Positions 1-7,757 of a stretch of DNA of 64,000 bases are shown piece after piece; position 1 is the first letter of the stretch, and the number at the start of each line of letters is the position of its first letter. Below the pieces are notes generated by a model that saw only the letters and a list, made by a program, of their open reading frames with translations, was not told where the DNA came from and made no database searches. The stretch is from the NCBI RefSeq assembly GCF_022271435.1, contig NZ_JAFIQY010000029.1, positions 1 to 64,000 of the forward strand, in the 5' to 3' direction. This DNA is from Streptomyces monomycini. GTDB taxonomy: Bacteria; Actinomycetota; Actinomycetes; Streptomycetales; Streptomycetaceae. The position numbers and the translations under genes are program-made.

Positions 1-189
1 CGCACCATCATCGAACAGGCCAAAGGATTCCTCACCGCCCACCACCCCACCGACCCCGACACCGCCTTCCATCGAATGCGCGCCCACGCCCGCCACCACC
101 ACCTGCGCCTCGCCGACCTCGCCCGCGGCATCATCGACGGCACCTCCACCCTGCCCCCACCCACAGACCCCGGCCCCACACGCCCCTGA
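1..189 (+). CDS. ANTAR-domain protein, C-terminal part (5' end outside window)
   Basis: Frame 1 is open from the first base to TGA at 187-189 and gives 62 residues. It begins RTIIEQAKGFL and contains RMRAHARHHH, the ANTAR helices that bind paired hairpins in nascent RNA and antagonise termination. The same helices occur in the complete GAF-ANTAR proteins at 27785-28540 and 28619-29344, so this is very likely the tail of a third such protein. The Pro/Thr-rich end after the last helix is unstructured. The sensory domain is outside the window. The next recognisable DNA (a broken cyclodipeptide synthase, opposite strand) begins within about 10 bases of the stop. Confidence 0.85.
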   Translation, partial: RTIIEQAKGFLTAHHPTDPDTAFHRMRAHARHHHLRLADLARGIIDGTSTLPPPTDPGPTRP

Positions 190-195
190 CACCAC

Positions 196-660
196 CGGCT
201 ACCGACGAAGCGTGCACCAGCGAACAGCGGCAGCTCATCGAGCAGGTAGCGTGCGGCGCTCCGCAGTTGCTCCTCACTCGGAGCGGCGCCTTGCAGCAGT
301 TTGTGGCTCAGCACCCGGTGCGGGGCGTCCAGACCAGACACGCGGTGCGGAACCTCTCGTCCTCGTGGAAATGCCGATAAGCCTCGTTTCAGCGCGGTGG
401 TTATTTTGTTGTGGAGGTATTGGCCCTGTCGCCTTGTGTCCGGCGCGGTCCGGTGCGTTGCCCAGGGATTCCAGGGTGTATGTGGCCGCCGTGTCCGGTA
501 CGAAGAAGTGGACGCTGCCGAAGCGCGTCAGAGCCGAGTCGGCCGGTCTCCGCCGGCAAGGTGTGCTGAGTTAGCGGTTAAACCGGCTCACTCCGATACA
601 CACATGCGTAGCCGCAGGCAAACCGCGACATCGGTCGGTGAGCGGTTCGATGCCCAGCAT
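196..660 (-). pseudogene. Cyclodipeptide synthase (CDPS) remnant
   Basis: Starts at ATG 660-658 behind a good GAGGAAG site. The protein opens MLGIEPLTDRCRG and reaches HVCIGVSRFN, matching the G-x-S-x-x-N segment with the catalytic serine of CDPSs, which make cyclodipeptides from two aminoacyl-tRNAs. An in-frame TAA follows at 573-571. The same frame continues with GSVHFFVPD, TYTLESLG and RAGHKA. After a frameshift near 388 comes EAYRHFHEDERFRTACL. After another near 330 come VLSHKLL and RYLLDELPLF, typical of the CDPS C-terminus. One nonsense codon, two frameshifts and a missing C-terminal tail make it a pseudogene. The family call is from recalled motifs, not a search. Confidence 0.7.
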
Positions 661-1325
661 GTTTCTTCCTCGGGAAGTAAAACCGGGTATCTAACTCGGC
701 AGGTTGCCTACAGAACGGGGGGCTTTTGAAAGCATGTTGGAGTCAGATGAAGCTGCCGTCCGGCGGGAGACGTGCTCGTATCTCGGCTCCCGCAGTATCT
801 GCTCCAGCCATTACGCTTCGACGGCGGTGGCCATGACGAGGCGCCCTGTCCCGCAGCCCGCATGCCGCGCCGCGCTGTGCGCAGCTTGGTGCCTCAGAAG
901 CGGCTGTACGGCGCGATGGCGAGAACGGCATGGCGCAGATGGCCGGTTGCCGCCTGCGCCGCTGAGCGGGCGCCCGCCGCACCCCCCACCCGTGGACTGT
1001 GCTGGAGATGCCGAACACGGCTCTACCGACGGTCCCGGCCACCGACCCCCGGCCGAGCCGCATCATTCGGACGTTCACAGTGTGCTGGATGTCAGGTCAC
1101 CGGTATTGAACGCGCAGGCCGTGGTGGGACCCGTACACAGCGAACGTCCTTCGCGGCCGGGAACAGGAGTCGGGACGCCGCGCCTACTGGCGGGATTCCC
1201 TCCTCGCGGCCGGGCGCCTGTGTTTTTCTGGGCGGGGGCCGAGCACGGCCAGAGAAACACGTAGATGTGCGCAGCGCTCCGGCTGCTCGCATGGTCGCAT
1301 TCGGGACAACGGGAGGAACCTGTCA
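661..1325. other. Intergenic/degenerate stretch, no convincing gene
   Basis: No frame on either strand gives a recognisable protein with a ribosome binding site. A short plus-strand run around 1110-1260 reads like old coding sequence (RPWWDPYTANVL, then YWRDSLLAAGRL) but follows a stop codon and has no start. The end of the stretch holds the GGGAGGAAC site of the next gene. Confidence 0.5.
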
Positions 1326-2477
1326 ATGTCTCCCTCCACGTCTTCGCTGCTCGCCGGTCGGCTCACCGACCGGATCCTGTCGGTGGCGGCCTTGCTGGCC
1401 ACCCCGCTGGCACCGGACGACTACCTCGGCCTGATCGACCCACTGCTGTCGGCGCGCCACCCGGCGGGCCGGATCGTCGCGGTGCGGCCGGAAGGTCCCG
1501 GCGCCGCCACCCTGGTGATCAGGCCGGGGCGCGGGTGGGCCGGGCACCGGGCCGGGCAGTACCTGCCCGTCGGTGTCGAACTGGACGGCGTGCGGCACTG
1601 GCGCACCTATTCACTGACCTCCCCGCCCGGCGGACCCGGTACGGCGCTGACCATCACGGTCAAGGCGGACCCGCGGGGCCGGGTCTCCCCGCGCCTGGTC
1701 CACCACATCCAGCCCGGCACCGTATTGCGACTCGGCCCGGCCCAGGGCGACTTCGTACTCCCCGACCCGCCGCCACGCCGGATGCTGATGGTGTCGGCGG
1801 GCAGCGGCATCACGCCGCTCATGGGGATGCTGCGTACGCTGGTGAGGCACCTTCCCCGACAGCCCGGCTGCCTGGACGTTGTGCTCCTGCACAGCGCTCC
1901 CACACCGCAGGAGGGCCTGTTCCGCGTCGAACTGCGGGACATGGCAGCACGGTTGCCGTGGTTCCGTTTCCGCGAACGGCACACCCGAACCCGCGCATCC
2001 CACGCCGGCCCTGCGGAAGCGGCCCCACCGGCACGCCGGCTGACCGTCGCCGACATCACCGGGCTCTGCCCGGACTGGCACGCCCGCGAGACCTGGGCCT
2101 GTGGTCCGCCCGGTCTGCTGGCCGCGATCGAGGAGCACTGGGGCTCAGCCGGTCTCACCGCACGGCTGCACACCGAGCGCTTCCGCCTCACCCCACCCCG
2201 CCCGCCGGGACCTGGCACCCCCGGAGGCCACGTCCGGTTCGCCCGGAGCGGCATCGAGGCGGAGTCCGACCCGGCTGTCCCCTTGCTGGTGACCGGCGAA
2301 CAGGCGGGCGTGCCCATGCCATACGGCTGTCGGCGCGGCGTCTGTTTCGGCTGCCTCCTGCCGCTTCTGCACGGCCGGGTGCGCGACTTGCGGACCGGCG
2401 AGGTGCACGGCGAGCCGGGGTCGCTGGTCCAGAGCTGTGTGTACACCGCGGCAAGTCCACTCGTCCTCGACATCTAG
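1326..2477 (+). CDS. Ferredoxin reductase with C-terminal 2Fe-2S ferredoxin domain
   Basis: 383 residues, starting at ATG 1326 after GGGAGGAAC. An FAD-binding barrel carries RTYSLT at residues 93-98, the flavin-binding signature of the ferredoxin-NADP reductase family. A nucleotide-binding half follows with MVSAGSGITPL near residue 157. The C-terminal plant-type ferredoxin has cysteines 335, 340, 343 and 371 (C-x4-C-x2-C, then one C). Electrons would run NAD(P)H to FAD to 2Fe-2S. The gene ends 18 nt before the desaturase gene, so the two are almost certainly an operon and this is the desaturase's electron donor, as in the mycobacterial Rv3230c/DesA3 pair. The partner assignment is inference from adjacency. 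Confidence 0.93.
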   Translation: MSPSTSSLLAGRLTDRILSVAALLATPLAPDDYLGLIDPLLSARHPAGRIVAVRPEGPGAATLVIRPGRGWAGHRAGQYLPVGVELDGVRHWRTYSLTSPPGGPGTALTITVKADPRGRVSPRLVHHIQPGTVLRLGPAQGDFVLPDPPPRRMLMVSAGSGITPLMGMLRTLVRHLPRQPGCLDVVLLHSAPTPQEGLFRVELRDMAARLPWFRFRERHTRTRASHAGPAEAAPPARRLTVADITGLCPDWHARETWACGPPGLLAAIEEHWGSAGLTARLHTERFRLTPPRPPGPGTPGGHVRFARSGIEAESDPAVPLLVTGEQAGVPMPYGCRRGVCFGCLLPLLHGRVRDLRTGEVHGEPGSLVQSCVYTAASPLVLDI

Positions 2478-2495
2478 ACATGTGAAGGAGCCACC

Positions 2496-3590
2496 ATGGC
2501 GACCACCGTCCCCGACCTGACTCCCGAGCGGATCGAAGAATTCGGAGCGGAGCTGGACCGGATCCGCGCCGATGTCGTCGCCGGTCGCGGCGCCGCCGAC
2601 GCCCGGTACATCCACACCGTGATCACCGTGCAGCGCGGGCTGGAGGCAGGGGGCCGGGCCGCTCTCGCCGTCTCCCTGCTGCCGCCCGCCTGGCTCGTGG
2701 GCACCGGGATGCTGACCACCGCCAAGATCCTGGAGAACATGGAGCTGGGCCACAACATCCTGCACGGGCAGTGGGACTGGATGGGCGACCCGGCCGTCCA
2801 CTCCACGACCTGGGAGTGGGACTTCCCCTCCCCCGCCGAAGCCTGGAAGCACACCCACAACCACCTGCACCATACCTACACCAACGTGGTCGGGCGCGAC
2901 CGCGACCTCGGTTACACGATCCTGCGCATGAGCGCCGACCAGCGCTGGCATCCGGCCCACCTCCTCCAGCCGCTCTACGCCGCCCTCCTCGCGCCGGTCT
3001 TCGAGTGGGGCATCGCGCTGTACGACCTGGAGGCGGACGCCGCCATCGCAGGCCGAAAGAGCCCCCGGCGCCTCGTCGCCGATGCCGCGGGGCTGGCCCG
3101 CAAGGCCCTGCGCCAGTTCGCCAAGGACTACGTGTTCTTCCCACTGCTCGCAGGCCCGTCCGCGGTGCCGTGCCTGCTCGCCAACCTCACCGCCAACACG
3201 CTGCGCAACGTCTGGGCGCACACCGTCATCTTCTGCGGGCACTTCCCCGGTGACGTGCGCACCTTCACCGAGGAGGAGATCGAGGGCGAGAGCCGGGGTG
3301 AGTGGTACCTCCGGCAGATCCAGGGCTCGGCGAACCTCCAGGGCAGTTCCCTCTTCCACATCCTCAGCGGCAACCTCAGCCACCAGATCGAGCACCACCT
3401 CTTCCCCGACCTGCCCAGCAACCGCTACGCCGAGATCGCCCACCAGGTGCGCAGGGCCTGCGCGACGTACGGAATCCCGTACGTCACCGGCCCGTTGTAC
3501 CGGCAGTACGCCTCCACCTGGGGCCGCATCCTGCGTTATGCGCTCCCCGCGCGCGCCGAACAGGGCCTCAGCCAAGCAGGGCCGATGTGA
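2496..3590 (+). CDS. Membrane fatty-acid (acyl-CoA/acyl-lipid) desaturase
   Basis: 364 residues. ATG 2496 follows GAAGGAG. The three histidine boxes of membrane di-iron desaturases are present: GHNILH (H86, H90), HNHLHH (H121, H123, H125, H126) and HQIEHH near residue 315. Hydrophobic segments near residues 55-75 and 170-215 would hold it in the membrane. The usual reaction is O2-dependent introduction of a cis double bond into a fatty acyl chain, with electrons here probably from the reductase just upstream. The layout resembles mycobacterial DesA3 (stearoyl-CoA delta-9 desaturase); the actual regiospecificity cannot be read from sequence. No sign of damage. Confidence 0.93.
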   Translation: MATTVPDLTPERIEEFGAELDRIRADVVAGRGAADARYIHTVITVQRGLEAGGRAALAVSLLPPAWLVGTGMLTTAKILENMELGHNILHGQWDWMGDPAVHSTTWEWDFPSPAEAWKHTHNHLHHTYTNVVGRDRDLGYTILRMSADQRWHPAHLLQPLYAALLAPVFEWGIALYDLEADAAIAGRKSPRRLVADAAGLARKALRQFAKDYVFFPLLAGPSAVPCLLANLTANTLRNVWAHTVIFCGHFPGDVRTFTEEEIEGESRGEWYLRQIQGSANLQGSSLFHILSGNLSHQIEHHLFPDLPSNRYAEIAHQVRRACATYGIPYVTGPLYRQYASTWGRILRYALPARAEQGLSQAGPM

Positions 3591-3681
3591 GCAAGCCGGT
3601 ACGTCCATCCAGACCGGTCACTCGCCGGACGCGGTAGACTGGGTGTCACCGAGAGCATTTCGCACACTGGCTCAGAGCTGG

Positions 3682-3702
3682 CGTCGTTCTCGGAGAACGA
3701 CG
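3682..3702. promoter_or_regulatory. 21-bp palindrome in the DUF5994 leader
   Basis: Arms CGTCGTTCTC and GAGAACGACG separated by a single G, 55 bp before the ATG of the DUF5994 gene. It could be a 5'-UTR hairpin, an operator for a dimeric regulator, or part of the end of the desaturase operon. No T-tract follows, which argues against a simple terminator. Confidence 0.5.
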
Positions 3703-3756
3703 ACCCCCAGGCAGACGACGTCGTCCGTCGTGGTGCCTCTCAGGTGGGACCGAGCC

Positions 3757-4311
3757 ATGACCGTGCTCGACGAAACAACGACTGCTTCCACCGGCCCCCG
3801 AACAGCCAGGCTACGTCTGACACCGACGGATCGCCGCAGTGGCCCGCTGGACGGCGCCTGGTGGCCCTGCTCCCGCGATCTGGTACGCGAACTGCCGGCT
3901 CTCACCGCCATCTTGGACCTCGTGTGGGGCCGCATCACCAGCGTCACGGTAAACCCGACCTGCTGGCCGGTGATCCCGCGCAAGGTGGCCGTCAACGGCC
4001 ACGTGGTGCGGGTGGGAGCGTTCGGGGCCGAACAGGACCCGCACGAGCTGTTCCTCGCCTCGTACACCGTGGGGCGCTGGGACCTGCTGATCGTGCCGCC
4101 CGAAACCGCCCCGGACCGTGCGGCGGCCCTCATGCTCGCTGCCGCCGATCCGCACAACGCCCTCACCGCAAGCGGCCTGTTGAAGACCGTCGGTCCGCCG
4201 ACCGTTGCGTCTGGCCGCCGAACGGCGGGTACCCGCAATGTGCCGCCCGGCGCAGTCGAGTGGGAGAACGAGGGCGGAGCCGTCCGCACGGCCCCGGCCC
4301 CTAGCAGGTAG
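3757..4311 (+). CDS. DUF5994 family protein (first copy)
   Basis: 184 residues from ATG 3757. It shows the DUF5994 pattern known from Streptomyces: an RLRLTP opening, then LDGAWWPCSRDL, WGRITSVTVNP, a GRWDLLIVPP strand and a C-terminal alanine-rich helix (DRAAALMLAAAD). The function of the family is unknown; proteins are small, soluble and often sit next to ANTAR/STAS regulators, as here. A relative lies at 4860-5318. About 40 poorly conserved, probably disordered residues follow the domain. The ribosome binding site is weak (GTGGGACC), so the leader with the palindrome at 3682 may matter for expression. Confidence 0.8.
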   Translation: MTVLDETTTASTGPRTARLRLTPTDRRSGPLDGAWWPCSRDLVRELPALTAILDLVWGRITSVTVNPTCWPVIPRKVAVNGHVVRVGAFGAEQDPHELFLASYTVGRWDLLIVPPETAPDRAAALMLAAADPHNALTASGLLKTVGPPTVASGRRTAGTRNVPPGAVEWENEGGAVRTAPAPSR

Positions 4312-4482
4312 GCCCGGTCTGCCGCATGCACGGCAAGACACCTTGGCGGTTGCGACGTCCGAGCAACGTCCTGCTCGGCATCGGCTTCACGACCGCACCG
4401 CACCGGAGGTTTCCTCTCCGGCCGCGCCTACAAATCACCGCGCCCCCGACGTCGCCTCCGTACGGCCCGGAAGGAGATATTC

Positions 4483-4863
4483 ATGACCCACCGCCCACTG
4501 ACCGACCGCCCGGAGCGCACCACTGACCGTCCGCGATCCGCCGAGGCCGCCCAGGGGCCCACGGCGGCACCCGGTCACGCCGATGTCCGCATCGAGGCGG
4601 CGACCCCCGAAGCGGCCCGCCTGGTCGCCCAGACACTGCGCGACCACTACGCAGGTGCCGAGCAACGCAGCTACCCCGACACGCCCGACGGCGGCACCAG
4701 ACTCCACCTCACGGTCGACACCACCCGTACCCCCGGTGCCATGGAGTCGCCACGGCCGTGGCCGGTCGCCGGCCGGCCCCACCACGACGAATGCGCGGTC
4801 ACCGCCCCCCGGCGGCCCACGCCCACCCCGCACGAACCGTCCGGAGAGAGGCTGACGCTATGA
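4483..4863 (+). CDS. Hypothetical protein in the DUF5994 cluster
   Basis: 126 residues. The start at 4483 is fixed by an excellent GGAAGGAG site eight bases upstream. The middle (VRIEAATPEAARLVAQTLRD, then a short beta segment with TRLHLTV) looks like a small alpha/beta fold; both ends are Pro/Arg/Thr-rich and likely disordered. I recognise it only as a type of small protein that accompanies DUF5994 genes in Streptomyces; no function is known to me. Its TGA overlaps the ATG of the next gene (ATGA at 4860-4863), so the two are probably translationally coupled. Confidence 0.75.
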   Translation: MTHRPLTDRPERTTDRPRSAEAAQGPTAAPGHADVRIEAATPEAARLVAQTLRDHYAGAEQRSYPDTPDGGTRLHLTVDTTRTPGAMESPRPWPVAGRPHHDECAVTAPRRPTPTPHEPSGERLTL

Positions 4864-5318
4864 CCCCCACCAGCGTGCCCCCGACCACCCCTCAACGGTC
4901 CCTTCCCGCCCGGCTCGCCGTTCTCCCCCAGGGCACCGGCTTGCACCGCATCGACGGCGCGTGGTGGCCGCGCAGCCGGCATCTCGCCGCCGAGCTGCCG
5001 CCCCTGCTGGGTGCGCTGGCCCCCCGCTGGGGCCGTATCACCCGGGTCACCGTCGACAACTCGATGTGGAACCCCGGCCCCCACCGCTTGGTGCTCGGCC
5101 GACGGGTGATCCACATCAGCCGGTCCATCGGGATGGGACACCGCAACAGCGTATGTCTGCTCGCCCTCGGCACCGGCCGGTGCGACCTGCTCGTCGTGGC
5201 GCCCGATACCCCAGCGGACCAGGCCGGTCGCACCATGGCCAACGCCTCCCGCACGGGCGGCGGTATCGGAGCGCAGACCAGTCCAGCGGGCTGCGGCCCG
5301 CACCGTCTCCCCACCTGA
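4860..5318 (+). CDS. DUF5994 family protein (second copy)
   Basis: 152 residues, start overlapping the preceding stop by four bases. It repeats the family landmarks of the gene at 3757: IDGAWWPRSRHL, WGRITRVTVD, then GRCDLLVVAP. The C-terminal Ala-rich helix is shorter (DQAGRTMANAS). The divergence between the copies argues for an old duplication. Role unknown. After the stop there are 112 bases to the next start at 5431. Confidence 0.78.
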   Translation: MTPTSVPPTTPQRSLPARLAVLPQGTGLHRIDGAWWPRSRHLAAELPPLLGALAPRWGRITRVTVDNSMWNPGPHRLVLGRRVIHISRSIGMGHRNSVCLLALGTGRCDLLVVAPDTPADQAGRTMANASRTGGGIGAQTSPAGCGPHRLPT

Positions 5319-5430
5319 CGGCCACTCGCGGCCGCACACAGCGTGCCGCCTCGCATCCTCCCAGCCCCCTCCCTGCTGGCCCAGAACCCAGGCCGCACCG
5401 GACACATCCGACCAGGCCGAGGAGCCAGTT

Positions 5431-5540
5431 ATGACCACCACCGCGCCGTTGTCACCACCCGAACGGCCGGGAACCACTTCCGCCGACTATGACGGAGCCT
5501 CCCCCTTCCCCTCCCCGGAGGGACCCGCCGACACCCCTAG
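5431..5540 (+). pseudogene. Third small gene of the DUF5994 cluster, cut by the IS element
   Basis: ATG 5431 follows GAGGAGCCAGTT, a good ribosome binding site, and opens a frame MTTTAPLSPPERPG. After about 36 codons the frame enters the left end of the IS at 5541. Rejoining the flanks across one CTAG keeps a frame open for at least another 40 codons to the right of the element, consistent with an interrupted gene, but the product is not recognisable. Confidence 0.45.
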
Positions 5541-6459
5541 GGCGTTTCTGATGGCTCTTGGATGGTGTCGCGGAGCCAGATGACGATCGCGGTGACGATG
5601 AGGTGCCGTTGAAGATGTAGTCGCGCTTGTCGTAGCGGCTGGCCACCGCTCGGAACTGTTTCCACTTGCTGACGCAGCACTCGACCGCGCTGCGCCGCCG
5701 GTACTGGGCGGTCGGCCGCCGGCCCGGCCACGGTTGCGGCGGTCGGCCCGCTGGTCGTCCGGCTCTGCGATCGTTGCCTTGATGCCCCGGCGGAGCAGGG
5801 TGGCGCGGTTGTCGCGGCTGGAGTACGCCTTGTCGCCGCGCACCCGGCCCGGGCGACGGCGTGGCCGGCCGGGCCCGCGGCGGCGAATGCGCAGCGTCTC
5901 CAGCACCGGCAGGAGCATGAGACTGTCGCCCCGCTGGCCCGGTGAGGTGAGCCAGGTCAGCGGGCGGGCCCGGTCGTCGACCAGCAGGTGGTCCTTGGTG
6001 GTCATCCCGGCCCGTAAGCGTCCCAGCGTCCGCCGTCCATCGGCCTCCACACGCGCCCCGCCCCCTTCCCGCGGCAGCCGGTGCCGGGCCCCGGTCGCGT
6101 GCTGATGGGCCCGGCAGGAAGTGGAGTCGATGTTCACCGCCCACTCTTGCTCCAGCTCGCGGGCCAGAGCGCCGTCGGGATCGCCAGCATCGGCCTCGAT
6201 CTGCAGCTCGGCCAGGCTGCGCTGCCAGGTGCCGTCCGCCGACCAGCGCCGATGCCGTTCGTAAACGGTCTGCCAGGGCCCGTACCGCTCCGGCAGGTCC
6301 GGCCAGGGGCACCCCGGTACGGGCCCGGAACAGCACCCCGTTCACCACCATTCGGTGATCGGACCACTGCCCCCTGAGCCTGCCGTTGGCTGGCAGCAAC
6401 GGCTCAATCGCCCGCCACTGCGCATCGGTCAGCTCATGTCGCCGCACCATACCCGGCAC
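5537..6459 (-). pseudogene. IS5-family DDE transposase, multiply frameshifted
   Basis: Starts near 6459 (MPGMVRRHELTDAQWRAI, then PLLPANGRLRGQW), the usual N-terminus of two-frame IS5 transposases. Near 6320 the homology moves to another frame, which carries the DDE motifs NIDSTSCRAHQHATGA and GDKAYSSRDNR. Near 5720 it returns to the first frame for VECCVSKWKQFRAVASRYDK, which holds the final acidic residue. The last residues (IVTAIVIWLRDTIQ) are in a third frame ending at 5537. One shift may be the programmed frameshift of the family; the others are lesions. Confidence 0.85.
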
Positions 6460-6513
6460 CTGCCCAGAGCAGCGCTTGGTCCACCCAGGCCAGCAAGAGC
6501 CATCAGAAACGGC
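5541..6513 (-). mobile_element. IS5-family insertion sequence (degenerate copy)
   Basis: The ends are inverted repeats: GGCGTTTCTGATGGCTCT at the left, and at the right, read on the other strand, GCCGTTTCTGATGGCTCT. Both are flanked by CTAG (5537-5540 and 6514-6517), a probable target duplication. The length of about 970 bp fits IS5 relatives. The only cargo is a frameshifted DDE transposase on the minus strand, so the element is probably immobile by itself. It landed in a small gene starting at 5431. Confidence 0.88.
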
Positions 6514-6654
6514 CTAGGACCGGTCCGGTCGGCAGAACGAACGCGTCGCCAGGGAAGCAGGCGAGGGCCAAGCCGGTTGCCCCGACGCTCACGCTGATGA
6601 TCGGTGGGCGTCAGTTCGCGTACGGGGTGTGCCGCCGAGGGGTGCCCGGGGCAG

Positions 6655-6963
6655 CCGCGACTGGCGTCATGTCCAGATTCCCCCGTTGCTGCTTGTGCGA
6701 TGGCTTCGAGGTGTCGCGGGTTGCCGGTTCCCGGGATGGGGGCGATGTGCGGGCCGCGGGCGAGCAGCCAGGACAGGGTGGTGGTGACGTGCCCGCCCGG
6801 GGCCGCAGCGCCTGCGTCGAGTGGGCGGTAGGGGACGTAGGGGATCTTCTTGTCCCGGCGCTCTTCTTCGACCGGGTCGTACCGGTCGTGGATGTTGAGG
6901 ACGTTTTGTACTGCGGCGACAGTGACCTCCTTCTGTGCCAGCTTGAAGGTGTCGGGGGTGACC
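6655..6963 (-). pseudogene. Aldo/keto reductase, C-terminal fragment
   Basis: The minus strand reads FKLAQKEVTVAAVQNVLNI, a hydrophilic stretch, then IPYVPYRPLDAG, TTTLSWLLARGPHIAPIPG and HLEAIAQAA. This is the last third of an aldo/keto reductase: the VQN strand, the beta strand before the LAWLL helix, and the IPGTGN loop that binds the NADPH phosphate. No start, barrel N-terminus or catalytic Tyr/Lys is present. The fragment is joined directly to the truncated P-loop gene at 6964, marking a deletion or recombination junction. Confidence 0.7.
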
Positions 6964-7158
6964 CCACCTGGCGGTCTCCACCGTGTCGTCCTGCATCGTG
7001 GGCAGCGGAATACGGGTTGCGCGCCGCAGGTGGCGGCCGGTGCGCGCGGCCGGTATACCCCGGTCGCGCAGCTTCGTCTCTATGCGACGCATCGGCACCG
7101 CCTTGCCGGTGGAGTGGGCTCCCATGACGCCGATGCGGGTGGTGGCCGGCGGGTTCAC
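6964..7158 (-). pseudogene. P-loop nucleotide-binding (kinase-like) protein, 5' fragment
   Basis: Begins with GTG 7158-7156 overlapping the stop of the exonuclease gene (GTGA), so it was the last cistron of the train. The product reads TTRIGVMGAHSTGKA, with a P-loop of the G-x4-GK type, then RRIETKLRDRGIPAARTGR. This resembles NadR/deoxynucleoside-kinase-like ATPases seen in Streptomyces. Homology stops after about 64 codons where the aldo/keto reductase fragment begins. If the full protein phosphorylated nucleosides or nucleotides it would fit the neighbouring enzymes, but that is inference. Confidence 0.6.
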
Positions 7159-7757
7159 CACAGGGTGGGCTCCTGTTCTGGCTCGGGGGCTCCGGGCAGG
7201 CCGGGCGGTACGGCTGCGGCGACGAGCTGGTCCCAGGTGCGGTAGTGGGTGGCCATGGCGATGAGGAGCTGCGCCGTAGCGTAGGCGTCGTACGTGGCGC
7301 GGTGGCGTTGTGCGGGCGCGGCGCTCAGCTCCGGCTGCACGTGGGTGATCATGGCGTCGAGGCTGTACTTCGCCAGGCCGGGGTAGGTGGTCTTGGCCAG
7401 CCGGAGTGTGTCGAGCACTCCGGCCGGCTGCCACTGGGGAAGGTGCGCGGAGAGCACCTTGTAGTCCACGTGTGCGTGGTGCGCGCAGATCCACGACGTA
7501 CCGAGCAGTGTGTGGACCTGGTCGGCGATCTCCTCCCAGCTCGGCTGGTCCGCCAGGTGTTCGTTGGTCAGGCCGTGGATGCCTGCGGCGAACGGCGTGA
7601 CGGGGCGGCGCGGCTTGGTCAGCCACGCGCCGGCGGTGCTCGTATCCGGCTGCCCTGCCCGTACGGGGAGCGCGGCGACCTCGACCAGGTCGGGAGGGTT
7701 GCCACCGTTGCCCTCGACGTCGACAACGAACAGCGGGGGCCAGGAGGAGAAGTTCAT
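7155..7757 (-). CDS. DnaQ-like 3'-5' exonuclease (DEDDh)
   Basis: 200 residues. The start is ATG 7757-7755, overlapping the radical SAM stop (ATGA). All DEDDh motifs are visible: FVVDVEG near residues 10-16 (Asp and Glu), AHHAHVDYKVL near 95 (Asp), and HRATYDAYATAQLL near 160, with the H-x4-D pair. Family members digest single-stranded DNA, RNA or short oligonucleotides with two metal ions. A free-standing exonuclease in a nucleotide-modification train could recycle nucleic acid into monophosphates, but the substrate is unknown. An internal-start possibility upstream (codons before 7757) is unlikely because they overlap the neighbour and are not family-like. Confidence 0.85.
   Translation of the reverse strand: MNFSSWPPLFVVDVEGNGGNPPDLVEVAALPVRAGQPDTSTAGAWLTKPRRPVTPFAAGIHGLTNEHLADQPSWEEIADQVHTLLGTSWICAHHAHVDYKVLSAHLPQWQPAGVLDTLRLAKTTYPGLAKYSLDAMITHVQPELSAAPAQRHRATYDAYATAQLLIAMATHYRTWDQLVAAAVPPGLPGAPEPEQEPTLW

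Noticed and set aside
661..1325. Long overlapping frames on both strands
   Set aside because: Products are Arg/Pro/Cys-rich without family features or ribosome sites; typical of high-GC noise. Only a short coding-like run is noted.
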